Source: Mimachlamys varia | Lineage: Eukaryota; Mollusca; Bivalvia; Pectinida; Pectinidae | NCBI GenBank assembly: GCA_947623455.1 | Contig: OX392532.1 | Coordinates: 3,472,001 to 3,536,000, forward strand | Direction of reading: 5' to 3' | DNA length: 64,000 nucleotides | Shown: one piece after another, positions 42,600 to 54,755 of the stretch | Numbering within the stretch: the stretch's first letter is position 1 | Layout of the letters: every line of letters begins with the position of its first letter | Program-made: the position numbers and the translations under genes | The notes under the pieces: generated by a model | What the model saw: only the letters and a program-made list of their open reading frames with translations | Databases searched by the model: none | What the model was told of the DNA's origin: nothing

Positions 42600-44760
42600 T
42601 CATTTATAGTCCGTTCAATACTGTAATTAATATAGAAGTAAATGTCTTAGCATATACCTGGCCTACATTAAAGGTCCAAGTGTTTAACTATCTGATGCCG
42701 CGGTACAGTTCCTTTTGTCCATGATCTGTCATCAACATTTTACTACAGGTGACTTCTCTATAATCGTCATACCAAGCTTGAATTTATATAGTTGCTGAAA
42801 CGCATGCAGGGATGGTGATCCAACTTTCATTTTTAATGCCCATAAGTTAACACACCTTAAAGAATCACACGGAGATTAAATTTGTTAAAACCTGCTGAAA
42901 AAATCTTGGCAGTTACCAAGATACCCAGACTGATCAAATGTGTCCAGGGCAATGATTTATGGTACCCTCTTTCAAGATTATAGGGTTCAAAAAATGAATA
43001 ACTGTGACCTACTTTTAAACTAGTTTAAAAGTCTCTAAATTATATAGTAAACTTGTGAAGAGATCTAGGTTAATAAAATTTAGTCTGCATGCTGGAGTAA
43101 AAGCCGATACATATAACCATAATTTGAATGTCACAGCTTTATACAAGGTGGTGAGTGATACAGGATCATTTGGCCTCTTATTGGTTTTTTCAATGGAAGG
43201 TATTGTAACATTAATATTTGTATAAGTTAATGAGGGTTATTGCACAAAATTCCTAGTTTTATTGCTGCCTTGGTAGCTTAATTTCACAATGTAACTTTTT
43301 CAATTTATTTAGCCACTACACTCGCACCCATCATTTGTGCTTGTTATTCTACAAAATAAGCATTTTTCCTTCTTCCTGAGGGTACTTGATAGAACATGAT
43401 TTGGGGATTCACGTCGTCCTAACAGCTTTACCCGGTAAGGCCATGTCTCATGTGTAATGGTACTGCTGTGAAAACTATCTTTTGAAGAGATGAAGTTAAA
43501 ATATCAATTAGTTAATGAAGCTAGGTTTGAAGACATAGAAGATGGGGAGTTGACTTTTGATGCTCATTTTGGCCTGGCCAACATTCTCTCCTTGTTTAAA
43601 AGCCTTTACTGAATACTATAGTAACCAATGAAAAAAAGGGGAATGTATGCAAAAAGGTCAGAGTGTATAGTACTGGATACATCTATCAAGTTTTTTGTTT
43701 GCTGGAAAGATACAAAAAAATGGTTGTTTGTTTATTTTAATTAGTACAAAAATGTTGATTAGTCCCATATAATTTCACACTGAGTATTTATTAATAAATC
43801 TGAATTGATGATGATTGCATTGTTGTTTTCATTCTTTTTTTTTAACCAATAAATAAAGTTTTTAGTACATTTTTTTGATGCGCCTGTCAAATTTGACATG
43901 TAGGTATTATTAATTACGGTACAAATTAAGTTTTCCATCCTTTGTGAAATTTATTTGTCTAGTGATCTACCAATTTTAAACCAATTTCTTTCAAACATTT
44001 TAGGCGTACTCACCATGACATGGAGTATCTAATGCAACTTCAGGTATTATGTAGAAAACATCAAAACTTTTATGCATTTTGTTTAAATTCTTTCAAATTT
44101 GGCATGATACTTCAAAAAGCTATATAGTGTTTAATATATATATTATGGGTTTTGTTTTGTTGCTTCAACTTTTCATGCAACAGCAAGTATTTGCATCATG
44201 TAGAAAATGTGTTTATGTTGTAAAGTTTTGTTTGTCCCAGGGTCGTTTTCGTTTATGTAGATCAACTGGTTTGTCCATTCTTAAATGTTACATTTTCTGG
44301 TATAAATCCTGACAGACCTGGAAATGTTTATGCAGGCCTTGCAAGGCTTTCCAGAGGTTCGCCGGAAAGACACATCAGATTACTAGGTCCGACCTCATTT
44401 AATAAATGAACTACTGTGGACCGACCACTTAAACGAAAACAGCCCAGAGATTTGATCCTATTTACTCGAGTTATGGCCCTTCGAGGCAATATGTAGAAAA
44501 TGTGTTTACTTTGCTTTCCGTTTTGTACTCAACTCGACAACCTACAGTTTAGAATTTTATTTCCCCTGTTTTGCAGGGTCGCGGACAGGCGTATCATGCC
44601 TCCGCTTGTGTGGCTCATTTTTTTATTGTATAATTAATATCTTTCCGCTCGTCTGTCAGTAATTGGCAAGATCCTTAACCTGTCAATCAAAAACTCCTAC
44701 ATAGACCAGTTTCAGCTGTATGAATTTCTACACTTTGCCTTTAGAAGACTAGCTGTCCCA
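42600..44760. other. Intergenic, nothing recognised
   Basis: No exon with family resemblance. An AATAAATAAAG run near 43849 could be a distal poly(A) signal, but no gene can be tied to it. Confidence 0.4.
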
Positions 44761-44764
44761 TAGC

Positions 44765-44985
44765 TCTGTTGCAGTGGCCGAATGGTTAAGGTGTTCCAAT
44801 ATTCTACCATTAGCCCTCCACCTCTGGGTGGCGAGTTTGAATCCCACGTGGGGCAGTTGCCAGGTACTGACTGTAGGTTTTTCTCTGGGTACTCTGGCTT
44901 TCCTCTACCTCCAAAACCTGGCACGCCCTTAAATGACCCTGGCTGTTAAAAGGACGTCGTAAAACAAAACAAAATAAACCAAACT
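44765..44985 (+). mobile_element. tRNA-derived SINE (GGCCGAGTGGTTAAGG type), copy 2
   Basis: Same family as 36250-36475 with a better box B (GGCGAGTTTGAATCCCA). CAGTTGCCAGGTACTGAC, TTAAATGACCCTGGCTGTTA and an AACCAAACTAAAC tail follow. Confidence 0.85.
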
Positions 44986-45589
44986 AAACTGCTGCAGACA
45001 CAAAGAACACCAAAAACTATTTCAAATACAGTGTACTATTTGAAATAAGTCGGGCGAGTTTTATTCATGTTAAGAAAGGAGTTGTTCATGTTCTAGTTGG
45101 AGCCGAGTAGTAACCCAAATACATCACAAGTCAATTGAATGAAACATTCTGAATATCTAATTGATTTTTAAGAAAATCTTTCTTATCAACTGAAAGCCTT
45201 TGGTAATACTTTAGTCATCATCATGCGAGAATGATAGGCTATTAAATTTATTGTAATGGATATCCTTGATCCTCTAACAAGAAGAAATGTCAGTTATTGT
45301 GATGATAATTTATATAATTTTAAACGAAGCATGAAATTTTATAAATAAAGACTTGGGATAATGGAAAGATTTTCTATAAACCGTAGGTGACGTTAAGCCA
45401 TCCATGTCACAATCAAACACATGCATGGTTGAAGTATTCTCACATTTGTAACCATCCAGAAATTTCAGTTAAAAAAAAAAATCATTTTCTTTCAAGCCTA
45501 AGGTGTGGGTTATGTACAAAGGGAAAACCATATCATGTCTATGACTCGTTGGAAGGAGGGCAGAAAGCCATATAAACGAACAAAGCACA

Positions 45590-46904
45590 CAGTATCTGAA
45601 CATTTTCATCTTTATTCACATACCTGTTATCATTTCCACACCTAGTACATGATGTAAGGCCCTGTCTGAGTAGGAACCTTTCCGCTTATTATGTCTCTTT
45701 TTATGACATAGAATTACAAAAGATTAAAATGTATACTTATATAATTAGCACTTACTCAACATGCATATTACACAGAAATATAAACACATTTTGAATGATG
45801 ACACAACAACAAATAACTTAAACTACGAGAAATGAGTGAAGTAAGTATGCAATACTATTTTTTCCTAATTGTGGAATAATGGGACAGGTAATTCCATTTC
45901 TATTATATAGATATCTGTGGAAATGATCAGGGAAGTATTCTAGTGTTACATGTAATCACATAAATTAATATATTGCTCTATGGCTTTGGTGAATATTTCA
46001 TAATTTGAAAATGTCAAAATATGATAAACTTTTAAGTTTTACAAATTTCTTTCACAAAAAATTCTCCGTATTATCTTTTATTGGTCACTTTTGGACCAGT
46101 TTAATGCTAAACATGGTCACTGAATTGTTACACAAGCATATATCAATTATAACATGCTTTTGTGTTCCTTGTTGGCACAGTATACTATAGGGACACGATG
46201 ACATGAAAATAAATTATTTCTGTCACGTCAACATGTTGGCACAGCCAGCTGACAATAAAAGTACAAAGGGGAGGTAAACTGATATAAAAAAGATTAAATT
46301 CTATCAAAAATAGCAGTAAAGCTAGAGAGGCACAAAAATGTATCTCCCTGGTGCGGTAAATGTCTTGATGGGGCACCAGCAGTACAGTGAATAGTCTAGT
46401 CAGAAAACATGATGCTACTGCTTATATCAGTGTTCATAATCAAACACCGAATATAGTAATTTAGCCAAATCCAAGAAAATCATTCAAAAAGAAAACAACT
46501 AATGGGATATTTGAAACTATTTTCTATAAATGCATATAAAATATTGATTGTGCTGACAAGACTTCATTAAATGTTACAATTAGATGGTCCGTTTCCTGTC
46601 TATATGCAATTTGTGGCTGATGGTATGCTGTTTGTACCGCTGTACTTTACAGTCAAAATCTGACAGAATTACACATCACATTAACAAACAACTAGGGAAG
46701 GTGCTACCAACATCAGTAAATATCAGCTGTTTACACAATGATCCATGTCTGGAAATCTACTCTCGCTTGTCGAATTCACACCTGCAAAATACATCATAAG
46801 CATTGATTGTAAAATTAAAACATACAACGAGGAAAAAACGAGGAAAAAATTAAATCTTTCTATCTAATCATTTTATTTATAGTTTTGTTCCAGTCAAATT
46901 TACT
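45590..46904 (-). other. Probable MGST3 3' untranslated region
   Basis: The minus strand has AATAAA at 45610-45615 (TTTATT on the plus strand), about 1.3 kb after the stop. No other gene was seen here, so this is a reasonable 3' end. Inferred. Confidence 0.4.
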
Positions 46905-47005
46905 CTAAATCAGTTTGAGCTGCCTCACTGCCACACCAACGGAACAGCCCAGCATGGTGAGTAAACCGATGTATCCGAATGTCCCCCATCGCCTCTTCTC
47001 CGGCT
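46905..47005 (-). CDS. MGST3: MGST3 coding exon 5
   Basis: Reads (E)PEKRRWGTFGYIGLLTMLGC then SVGVAVRQLKLI and TAG at 46905-46907, after the acceptor TTGTTGTAG. Confidence 0.95.
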
Positions 47006-50000
47006 CTACAACAAAACACAACAGAAATGACAGGCTATACAGGTCACTACAGGTCACAAACCCTACCAACCATACCTCTACTCCGGGTCTACACCAAAAT
47101 ACAGAACAGGAATGAGAGATTATACAGGTCAGAAAACCTACCAACCATATACCTCTACTCCGGGTCTACACCAAAATACAGAACAGAAATGAGAGATTAT
47201 ACAGGTCAGAAAACCTACCAACCATACCTTTACTCCGGGTCTACAGCAAAATACAGCAGCACAGAATAGCACGATACGTACCTATGATAAAGTTCAGTAG
47301 CCAACGATACTGGTCATATGACAAAATAGCATCCCAAAAGGCCCACAAATATAAAATTAATTCAATCAATTCTAACTGTAAAAAGTTCCTGTCGCAATAT
47401 CAACTCGGGCCACAGGGATCTGATAGGAGAAATACAACTATCTATATCTGTGAAAATTCAGAGTTATAGCATGATGGTAGCCCTGTTGACATTTTCTATG
47501 TTTTTACTTTTGATACTAAATATACAGTATACCTCTACCCAGCATTACTTATTGGTGCTATGGGGATACTGCTGATCTTAACAACATACCAGTACACACC
47601 AATTATCAAAACAACACATTCATGGTTCCGTACCTCCGGTGCTGTATCCTTTAGCAAATGCTATCCTGCCCAGCTGATAAACAGCTCCTGCTCCGGCTGA
47701 AGTCAGCTGAAAAGTAACAGAAAAGTTCACATGTACTAAATCTGTGGGAGCATTCCAAACTACATGTAATATGTTATATTAAACTTTGCCTGTCATTAAA
47801 GTTTAATAAGAGCATATCTCGGGCACCGAAGGCACTTAAGCAAAGAATGATTACACATGTGTGTGCAAGTAGAGTTGTTTCCCCTTGCTACACATTGCCT
47901 TTTAATTTTTTCCTTCAGAAGTAGCCTTCCAGTGGGGAAATCGGACACATGTCACATAATTACGTAACACTCGGCCTTCATCGATTATTTCTGTAAGGTT
48001 GAAAAATCACCAGGAAATCTTCCAGCTGATGCATGTTGCATTTATCTTTTTGTAGTTGCTTCAGAATTTTTTTTCTTCATGACTTGCTGACTTTAAATCT
48101 GATCTATTTCTGAATCAGTTATTTGGAGCCTAAGACAGGATCCTGAAGGCCTCTATAAACATCAGTTGTGATATATTCTAGCCTAAAGACAAACACTTAC
48201 AGGATCCTGAAGGCCTCTATAAACACAAGTTATGATATATTCTAGCCCAAAGACAAACACTTACAGGATCCTGAAGGCCTCTATAAACATCAGTTGTGAT
48301 ATATTCTAGCCTAAAGACAAACACTTACAGGATCCTGAAGGCCTCTATAAACATCAGTTGTGATATATTCTAGCCTAAAGACAAACACTTACAGGATACT
48401 GAAGGCCTCTATAAACATCAGTTGTGATATATTCTAGCCTAAAGACAAACACTTACAGGATCCTGAAGGCCTCTATAAACATCAGTTGTGATATATTCTA
48501 GCCTAAAGACAAACACTTACAGGATACTGAAGGCCTCTACGTACATCAGTTGTGATATATTCTAGCCTAAAGACAAACACTTACAGGATCCTGAAGGCCT
48601 CTAACGTACATCAGTTGTGATATATTCTAGCCCAAAGACAAACACTTACAGGATACTGAAGGCCCCCAACAAACAGCAGCATCAGGAATGTAGGGTATCC
48701 TTCCAACCTGAAATGTAAGGAAGGGAATATCACAGATGGAGCATCATACAGAATCTAAGTTTTTTATGGAACCAAAAACATACATGTCTCTCGTTATTAG
48801 CCAATACCTGAAAATGAGACACCATGAATTTAACCTTAAACATGTTATGACCTATGACCAGTAGGTGAAGCCATTGTTTACCCAGTGGCACACAACTTGT
48901 GGGAGCAATGTAGAAATCCTTAAACCTTGCGTTACATGTAAAGGCCACAGTGACTTAAGGAGACATGATACTCTAACTCCCGATTTCTCCCATCGTCGGA
49001 AACCCACTGTACACTTCTCTGATGTCCTCAGGAATGAATGAGCTAATGTAACATGTTGATTTGGATTATTTATAGAACTCTCTAGATGTGCACTTTTCAA
49101 ATTAACTATATTTAACCAACTTCAAAGAAACAATTTCAAAACTCACCTTCTAAGTAACATATGACCTTTCTACTGAATTATTTTCTACCATTTAATTTGC
49201 CAGTGTTCAAACTTACGTGTTCTGGTGAGCTCTCTGAATGCAGTTGAACATCTTGTTGTCCGAGTACATATTTGGGTACTAATAAAGAAAAAGTTGTATC
49301 AAAACAAGTCAATATACTTGGATTATACTTTAGGTGCAGTAGAGCTGTCTTAACAAAAATGATTATGATTCGAAGATGTGGTACCCTATAGTAATTAGGC
49401 AGTCAATCTGTCGGTCAGTAGAATTTTAAAAACTTTTCATGACTTTAACATTACTATATATAATTATTATTTGTAAATTTTTACTTGGCTAAATAGCTTC
49501 TAGCCAAATTGATATGTTGAAAAATATATGTCTAAAGAAAAAATATACACTTTACTAAACCATGTTGCAGGAGTTGCTCCTTTATATCTTCACATTTTTA
49601 GATGACATAGCAAGAAGTCAACTGACCAAACCTAAAGGTCAGCAGATCAAAGGTCAAGGTCATATTTTACACCTCTTCCTCAAGGTCAATGAATCAAAAG
49701 TCAGTCAAATTTACACTTCAATGTTTAACATTTTTTATGACATTTATCAAGCAAATTTCGTCGGAATCAAACAAGTTGTCTTCTGACCAAATCTCAAGGT
49801 CATCAGATCGAAGGTCAAGGTCACAAAGTTTTTTTTACATCTTCTAAAGTTACTAAACTATTAGATCTGATACCTATAGTCGAATCCTTCTCTACTAGTT
49901 GTTACAAATGATACATAAAAAGTAAAACTAGTAGCAACAGTAAATCTAATGCAATCCATTAAAGCGATAATTATATCATTGATCACAGAACCAAAACACA

Positions 50001-50224
50001 CTTGTGGTTTTAAAGAATGTGAAAATGAAAAACGAACAATTCCCAAACAGATAACGTGCATTTTGTTTAAGATCTTTGGTACTTACAGCAACTTCATACT
50101 GTTTGCGAGCTTTGGCAACATTCATGCCCATCCACATGTTGACGAATGTGCTCCCCACTCCAGTGAGGATCACATAGCCGTAACCTTCGGGCAGATCCTC
50201 CATGATCTTCGATAAGCCTCCCAT
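46905..50224 (-). CDS. MGST3: MGST3, microsomal glutathione S-transferase 3 (5 coding exons, 143 aa)
   Basis: Coding exons (minus strand): 50087-50224, 49217-49278, 48650-48707, 47634-47706, 46905-47005. All phases join and give 144 codons with the stop; human MGST3 has 152 residues. The N-terminus MGGLSKIMEDLPEGYGYVIL enters the first membrane helix. NVAKARKQYEVAYPNMYS and FNCIQRAHQNTLEGYP follow (the RAHQNT-E segment is the MAPEG family signature), then further helices, QLGRIAFAKGYSTGEPEKRR, and a last helix ending VRQLKLI. MAPEG enzymes are integral membrane proteins of the ER or outer mitochondrial membrane; MGST3 conjugates glutathione and reduces lipid hydroperoxides and is linked to leukotriene C4 synthesis. 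A 5'UTR acceptor (TTTTTACAG at 50242) shows an upstream non-coding exon. Two splice junctions are copied in tandem arrays (separate entries). Confidence 0.95.
47006..47260. repeat. Three copies of the MGST3 exon 5 acceptor region
   Basis: On the minus strand, GTGTAG followed by ACCCGGAGTAGAGG recurs with junctions at about 47088, 47165 and 47240; the true junction is TTGTAG and AGCCGGAGAAGAGG at 47005. The units are 75-83 bp. Confidence 0.85.
47634..47706 (-). CDS. MGST3: MGST3 coding exon 4
   Basis: Reads LTSAGAGAVYQLGRIAFAKG then YSTG and ends GGAG|GTACGG, phase 1. Confidence 0.94.
48131..48649. repeat. Array of 64-bp units copied from the MGST3 exon 3 donor
   Basis: On the minus strand each unit reads TTTGTCTTTAGGCTAGAATA ... 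GAGGCCTTCAGGATCCT and GTAAGTG. Donor-like junctions recur at 48201, 48265, 48329, 48393, 48457, 48521 and 48585, with a truncated copy near 48137; the true donor is at 48650. Each unit also has an acceptor-like TTTGTCTTTAG, so it resembles a 46-nt exon. Confidence 0.9.
48650..48707 (-). CDS. MGST3: MGST3 coding exon 3
   Basis: Reads (T)LEGYPTFLMLLFVGGLQYP, ending CCT|GTAAGT. Its 3' end and donor are the source of the 64-bp array at 48131-48649. Confidence 0.94.
49217..49278 (-). CDS. MGST3: MGST3 coding exon 2
   Basis: Reads YPNMYSDNKMFNCIQRAHQN plus AC before GTAAGT, preceded by TTATTAG. It carries the MAPEG signature. Confidence 0.95.
49600..49850. repeat. AGGTCA-rich repeat in MGST3 intron 1
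   Basis: Contains AAAGGTCAAGGTCATATTTT and GAAGGTCAAGGTCACAAAG phrases and TTATCAAGCAAATTTCGTCG. It is related to the block at 7080-7640. Confidence 0.6.
50087..50224 (-). CDS. MGST3: MGST3 coding exon 1
   Basis: 46 codons from MGGLSKIMED to KQYEVA, donor GCT|GTAAGT, phase 0. The 5'UTR part of this exon reaches 50241. Confidence 0.94.
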
Positions 50225-50241
50225 TTTTCTTAGCAGTTTTC

Positions 50242-52613
50242 CTGTAAAAAGTATAACAAGATATCTTATTTTTTCAGGTTGAATATCATGGTATTGAACA
50301 AATTGTCCCCGACTATAATGTTCTCCTTAATATCACAATGAAATTTCTTGGAAAGTAGATTACATAAAAAATGCTGAAATTTTGAGTGATCAATTAAGAA
50401 AAGTATACATGTATCAGCCGATTCTGACTTTCTGCATTGATTGGCAGAAACAAATTTCCAAAAAAAAAAATTAAAATTAAAAAAAAAAAAAAAAAAATTT
50501 GAATTTTTGACCCAATAGCAAACTTTTTTATTTGAAGTACCTATAAGTGTGACAAAAAAGTTAGATATGGCTGATGCCTACAATAAAATCAAAACAGAAA
50601 CAACCAACAGTTTTTGAGATATGGCAGTTTTAAGGTTTTTGGCAAATGACGGCATGGTGGCCATCTTGGATTTTGGACCTACTTGAATACCTTATTCTGA
50701 CGCCTTCAATACATTTTATGCAACATACTAAAATTGCATTGGCATAACTTTTACCATTTTAGAGCAATCGCATACTTGTCAACCCTCCCTATTTCGGAAG
50801 GAGACTCCCGATTTTGGACCTTAAAATGTTGAATTTTCAACTTTGAAATTAGCTTAACTGTTCCTGTTTTCAAAGATCTGATGATTTCATCTAAAAGGAG
50901 AGCTCAAAGGAGCTCAAAGGAAGCCATTTAAAAGTGCTATTTTTCCTCTGAATGTATATGTTTACATATTATTCAAGTTTAAATTTTCAATTCTGAGCGT
51001 GTGTAATCTCCCCCATGGAAATTTCAAAAAGTTGGCAAGTATGCAATCGTTGCCACAAAATTCAATGCAGAAGATTAAGAAGAAGAATAATAAACCTAAC
51101 AAAAACAATAGGTCTTTTCACCAGTTGGTGAAAAACCTTAATAAGTTGAAAGAGTTAAGGATTTGATAAGACCTTTGTTTAAGGTTAAACCCTGAAATCA
51201 ATTTCAGACCCTTGATCATTAAACAGTGGTTAACATTATAAAGGTCGCTTTATCAGGACCCATCCATCAACCTGTGGATGGGTTGCTAAAATTTTGTGGT
51301 GTATAGGTCACTTGGCCCGAATGGGCCATTTCCAAGTAAGCTTATGAGGTGGTGCGGTGTCCGTTCGGCGTCAACTTTTCCATTTAAACGACTTCTTCTT
51401 AATAACCAAACCGCCTAGAACCTTGATATTTGGCTGAGAGGTACCTTGGATGAATCCCAACAAAGATTTTGAAAAAAATGACCTTGAACCTTATTCAAGG
51501 TCACAGGGGTCAAATCTGTTTAAACCTGTTAACTTCTTCTGATAAACGAAAAGGCCTATAACCTTGATATCTGGCTGAATGGTTCCTTGGATTAATTCCA
51601 ACAAAGTTTGGGGGAAAAATGACCTTGACACATATTCAAGGTCACAGGGGTCAAAATCAGGGTTTTCCCTGGGACTGTCAAATTTAATAGATTTAGGAGT
51701 CCTGGGACTCCCATCACACATAATATAGAGTAACACTTCATCAATTTTGGGAGTCCTCTGACAATTTTAGGAGTCAAAATGCAGGTTTTTGCATGTCAGG
51801 GAAAACCCTGCAAAATTGTTTAAATTATAACATGTTCTTTTGAATGTCTTAAAGTTTTAAGAGTTTAGGCTGCTTTAGGGTAGGCTACAAGTGTGAGATA
51901 TTGATACCGAGTGAGTAATGCATGCACATTGGGCCTCTTGTTTTCGCTTAGAAGGAATTCTGACTCCCAGAATCACTTGCAACAGTCCCAATATTTCGTG
52001 GACCAGAGATTGTGTCTGAACCATTCAGTCTAGTTCTACCATATAGTGACTGCCTTCAACAAACTGAAGATTTTTTCACGATGTTGGGTTTAATTTGTGC
52101 AGCACAAATGAGAAACAGGTAGAAGGAGAGTACTGCTTGGCAGGCTAAGTTAGCAAGTGGTTAGGCCAGTCCCTATCGACAAGACACGCCGACCGTCCAC
52201 CAGCAGTAAAGTGGAGTAGATACAGTATAGAGCTGAAGAAAAATTATTTGAAGAAAGCATTGTCTAATTTTATGTACAAAGTTCACATCTCACTGTACAC
52301 GTGTTCAAAATAATAAAGGTGATTTTCAATACTTAAGACTGGAATCCAAATTATGTAAACAGTTACGCCAGGGAAATACATTCAACTGCAGCAAACGGAG
52401 AAAATGTCACAAACGTGATAACGAGGGAGTTTCCAGTCTGTTCAAAGTGCACATGTACACCAGTCACGTTGGACCGGCCTCGAGCGCCTGCTTCTGACCC
52501 GTGTACCGTAGCTAACTGGCTGCTGCAAACACGCTATCATGAAAATAAAGAAAGTGCAAATAATAAATCATAGTCAATTCATCTTGACATGCATTCAGAT
52601 ATTAAACATTTAC
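50242..52613. other. MGST3 5'UTR intron with dispersed repeats
   Basis: Includes a poly-A run at 50461-50500, a repeat with GGTGGCCATCTTGGATTTTG (about 50655), and 51340-51790, where TTCAAGGTCACAGGGGTCAA blocks recur about every 120 bp, related to 11240-11700. No coding exon recognised. Confidence 0.5.
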
Positions 52614-52740
52614 CTGGCAAATCAAGGACAAAACGGTGAGAATTATTGCGTGTGAAAGAGAACTCCGAACGGACAAGGGAGATTATAATAAGCCGGTGTC
52701 CGGAAACGGAATGAGCCAGCATGATTCCGGAAATACTGCG
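52614..52740 (-). promoter_or_regulatory. Probable MGST3 non-coding exon 1 and promoter
   Basis: On the minus strand GATTTGCCAG|GTAAATG at 52614 is a good donor that would pair with the acceptor at 50242. Just upstream are two CCGGAA ETS-type sites (near 52699 and 52730). The exon start is not defined. Confidence 0.45.
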
Positions 52741-52833
52741 CGCCTGAACAAGTTTATCAAATGGTATTTCTATAAATTCATTTGAAAATAATACAAAGTG
52801 TATACCGGTATGTGATTATTGAAGGAAAAGGTC

Positions 52834-52968
52834 ATGGCTGAGACTGCATTTAAACGTTCTGTTGAACTAGGCCACATGTACAGTTGCCTTGAGTTTCTGG
52901 CAAGCTTCTTCAGAGGGACTCGTTTATATATAATAATAATTATAATAGGCCTATATATTTTATTATAA
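52834..52968 (+). CDS. Small open frame divergent from MGST3, uncertain
   Basis: A 44-codon frame starts MAETAFKRSVELGHMYSCLE and ends in an Ile/Leu-rich tail translated from an ATAATA run. It begins about 130 bp upstream of the presumed MGST3 first exon on the other strand. The AT-rich tail looks like read-through into non-coding DNA, so if real, only the first 30 codons (to FFRGTR) would be a first exon; no clear donor was found. I do not recognise the family. Confidence 0.2.
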   Translation: MAETAFKRSVELGHMYSCLEFLASFFRGTRLYIIIIIIGLYILL

Positions 52969-53089
52969 GATATGTATATTTTTTAATATATTTATTAGGA
53001 GCCGACCATTACAGAATGTATACTGACAAAAACTCAAGCAACTGTGACTAGGCCTACAGATCGTCATGGTAAAGTAATTAATATTATAT

Positions 53090-53530
53090 CAGGGATGGCA
53101 TTTTATCGAAAATGAATTAGCCTATAATCTTAATCCCCAAATGTGTAAAACTATACTTATATAGGGATAAGGCCTATAATGATCAAATCAACGTTTTAAA
53201 ACATCTTAAGAAGTCTCATTTTCCGAAAGTTTATCACAAAATTATACACTTTCTCTAAATAACACTTATTACATACAGTGTATTCAATCAAAACCTGAAG
53301 TTAAAATTTAATTAATTTACATAATTGCTACCGGTAACTAATACAAAATTAAGCTGACATCCTGCATGTCCGAATCTATCGAGGTTTACAGTAGGGCCGC
53401 GGATATCTCCTTATTTTTGGTCGATTAAAACAATAATATCACCAAAATCCTGTTTCCTTGATATGAAATATACAAAAAGTCCCTTAAAGGTCTAAAACTT
53501 ACTGTAACAAACTCTCAGGCACTTGACAAT
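53090..53530. mobile_element. Degenerate CACAGGGACCTG-family element
   Basis: On the minus strand it shows GTTTGTTACAGTAAGTTTTA near 53515 and TTTTACACATTTGGGGATTA near 53150, then TTTTCGATAAAATGCC near 53105: the same order as at 2345-2445. Confidence 0.5.
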
Positions 53531-53539
53531 AACGTGTCT

Positions 53540-54755
53540 TAATATACATAAAGGAGGTAATTCGAATCTCAACTGCATATGAAAATCGAAATACTTGTGC
53601 CCACCATTGATGATTTTCATTTATTCTTTAAAAGTTGGATCGTCTCCATCGTTTCTCTCCTTTCCTCTTAATGATATGAACTTTGAGAATTCCTCTCAAG
53701 AAATAACAACAATAGTCTTCAACTGTCAATCAAAGATGGCCATCACTTGTCAGCGATTTTGTTTTTCTCATTGGTCCCAAAACCAACAGGCACCAAAGAC
53801 AGTCTACATATGAAGTTTGGAAAAGATAAATAATGTGTTTCAGTAAATAGCCATAATAAACTTTATTTCATAGTCAAAGTCCAAGATTGTTGAAAGTGGC
53901 AATAAACTATTATTTTTAAAATCCAAGATGGCTGCCTGTAGAGACCATATACCATTTTTTTTAGAGCCGCCCAATAATGGGGGGGGGGGGGGCACAATTA
54001 GGGATTATGAAAGAGGTATATGGCGCATATTGGCCCGTTTTGACCTAAAGGTGACCGTTTTCAATTCAAAATCTAAATATCAAAATGTGTGGTTTTGGAA
54101 TACAAATGTTGAATACCACATGTACATTTATTTAAGCATTCTGTTCTGTTTCGTGTTATTGTCCTATAACACGGAACAGGATTGCAGACAAAATGAATAA
54201 CGCACGTTTTGATAATAAATTTATTTTTATATTCTACATTTGTTCTAAAAATTTAAGGTAGATTTCTAATAAATGGGACAGCCAACAGCACAGTATCGGT
54301 CAGCTATTTCCAACGTTATAATTATGACGTCACAATCGTAATGAAGTCATAATGACCACTCCAGTGTTATGGTCTCATAACACGGAACTGGCCTTGGTAG
54401 TGTTATATAGTGGCAATGCAGAGCAAATGTAAATATATGTTCATATTTACAGTCTACACTGACATTCACTCGATAACCATTACTCAACAGACTATCATTA
54501 TCACTGCATAACTGTAGTCAAACACGTGACAAATTTCTGTGACGTCGACAACAATTCATGTGGGCGGAGCTATGCAAATCCTACAGTTTGAAACACAATT
54601 ATGTGACGTCACCAACAATTAACTTAGGCGGAGCTTGCAAATTTCATGCTGTTACATTTATTGAAACATTCCCACGTTTATTAGTTTTGAAATGAAATCT
54701 GTGTCCGAAGATTTGACTATAGTTACGAACATTTCACAGAAAGATACTGTAAATA
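53540..54755. other. Intergenic, nothing coding recognised
   Basis: Holds a G run (53984-53995) and two short palindromes around TATAACACGGAACAG (about 54150-54180) and CATAACACGGAACTGG (about 54365-54393). No gene seen. Confidence 0.4.

Noticed and set aside
54140..54400. Two short palindromes around ATAACACGGAAC as ends of one element
   Set aside because: Each is a self-contained imperfect palindrome; no consistent inverted ends or target duplication for the interval was found.
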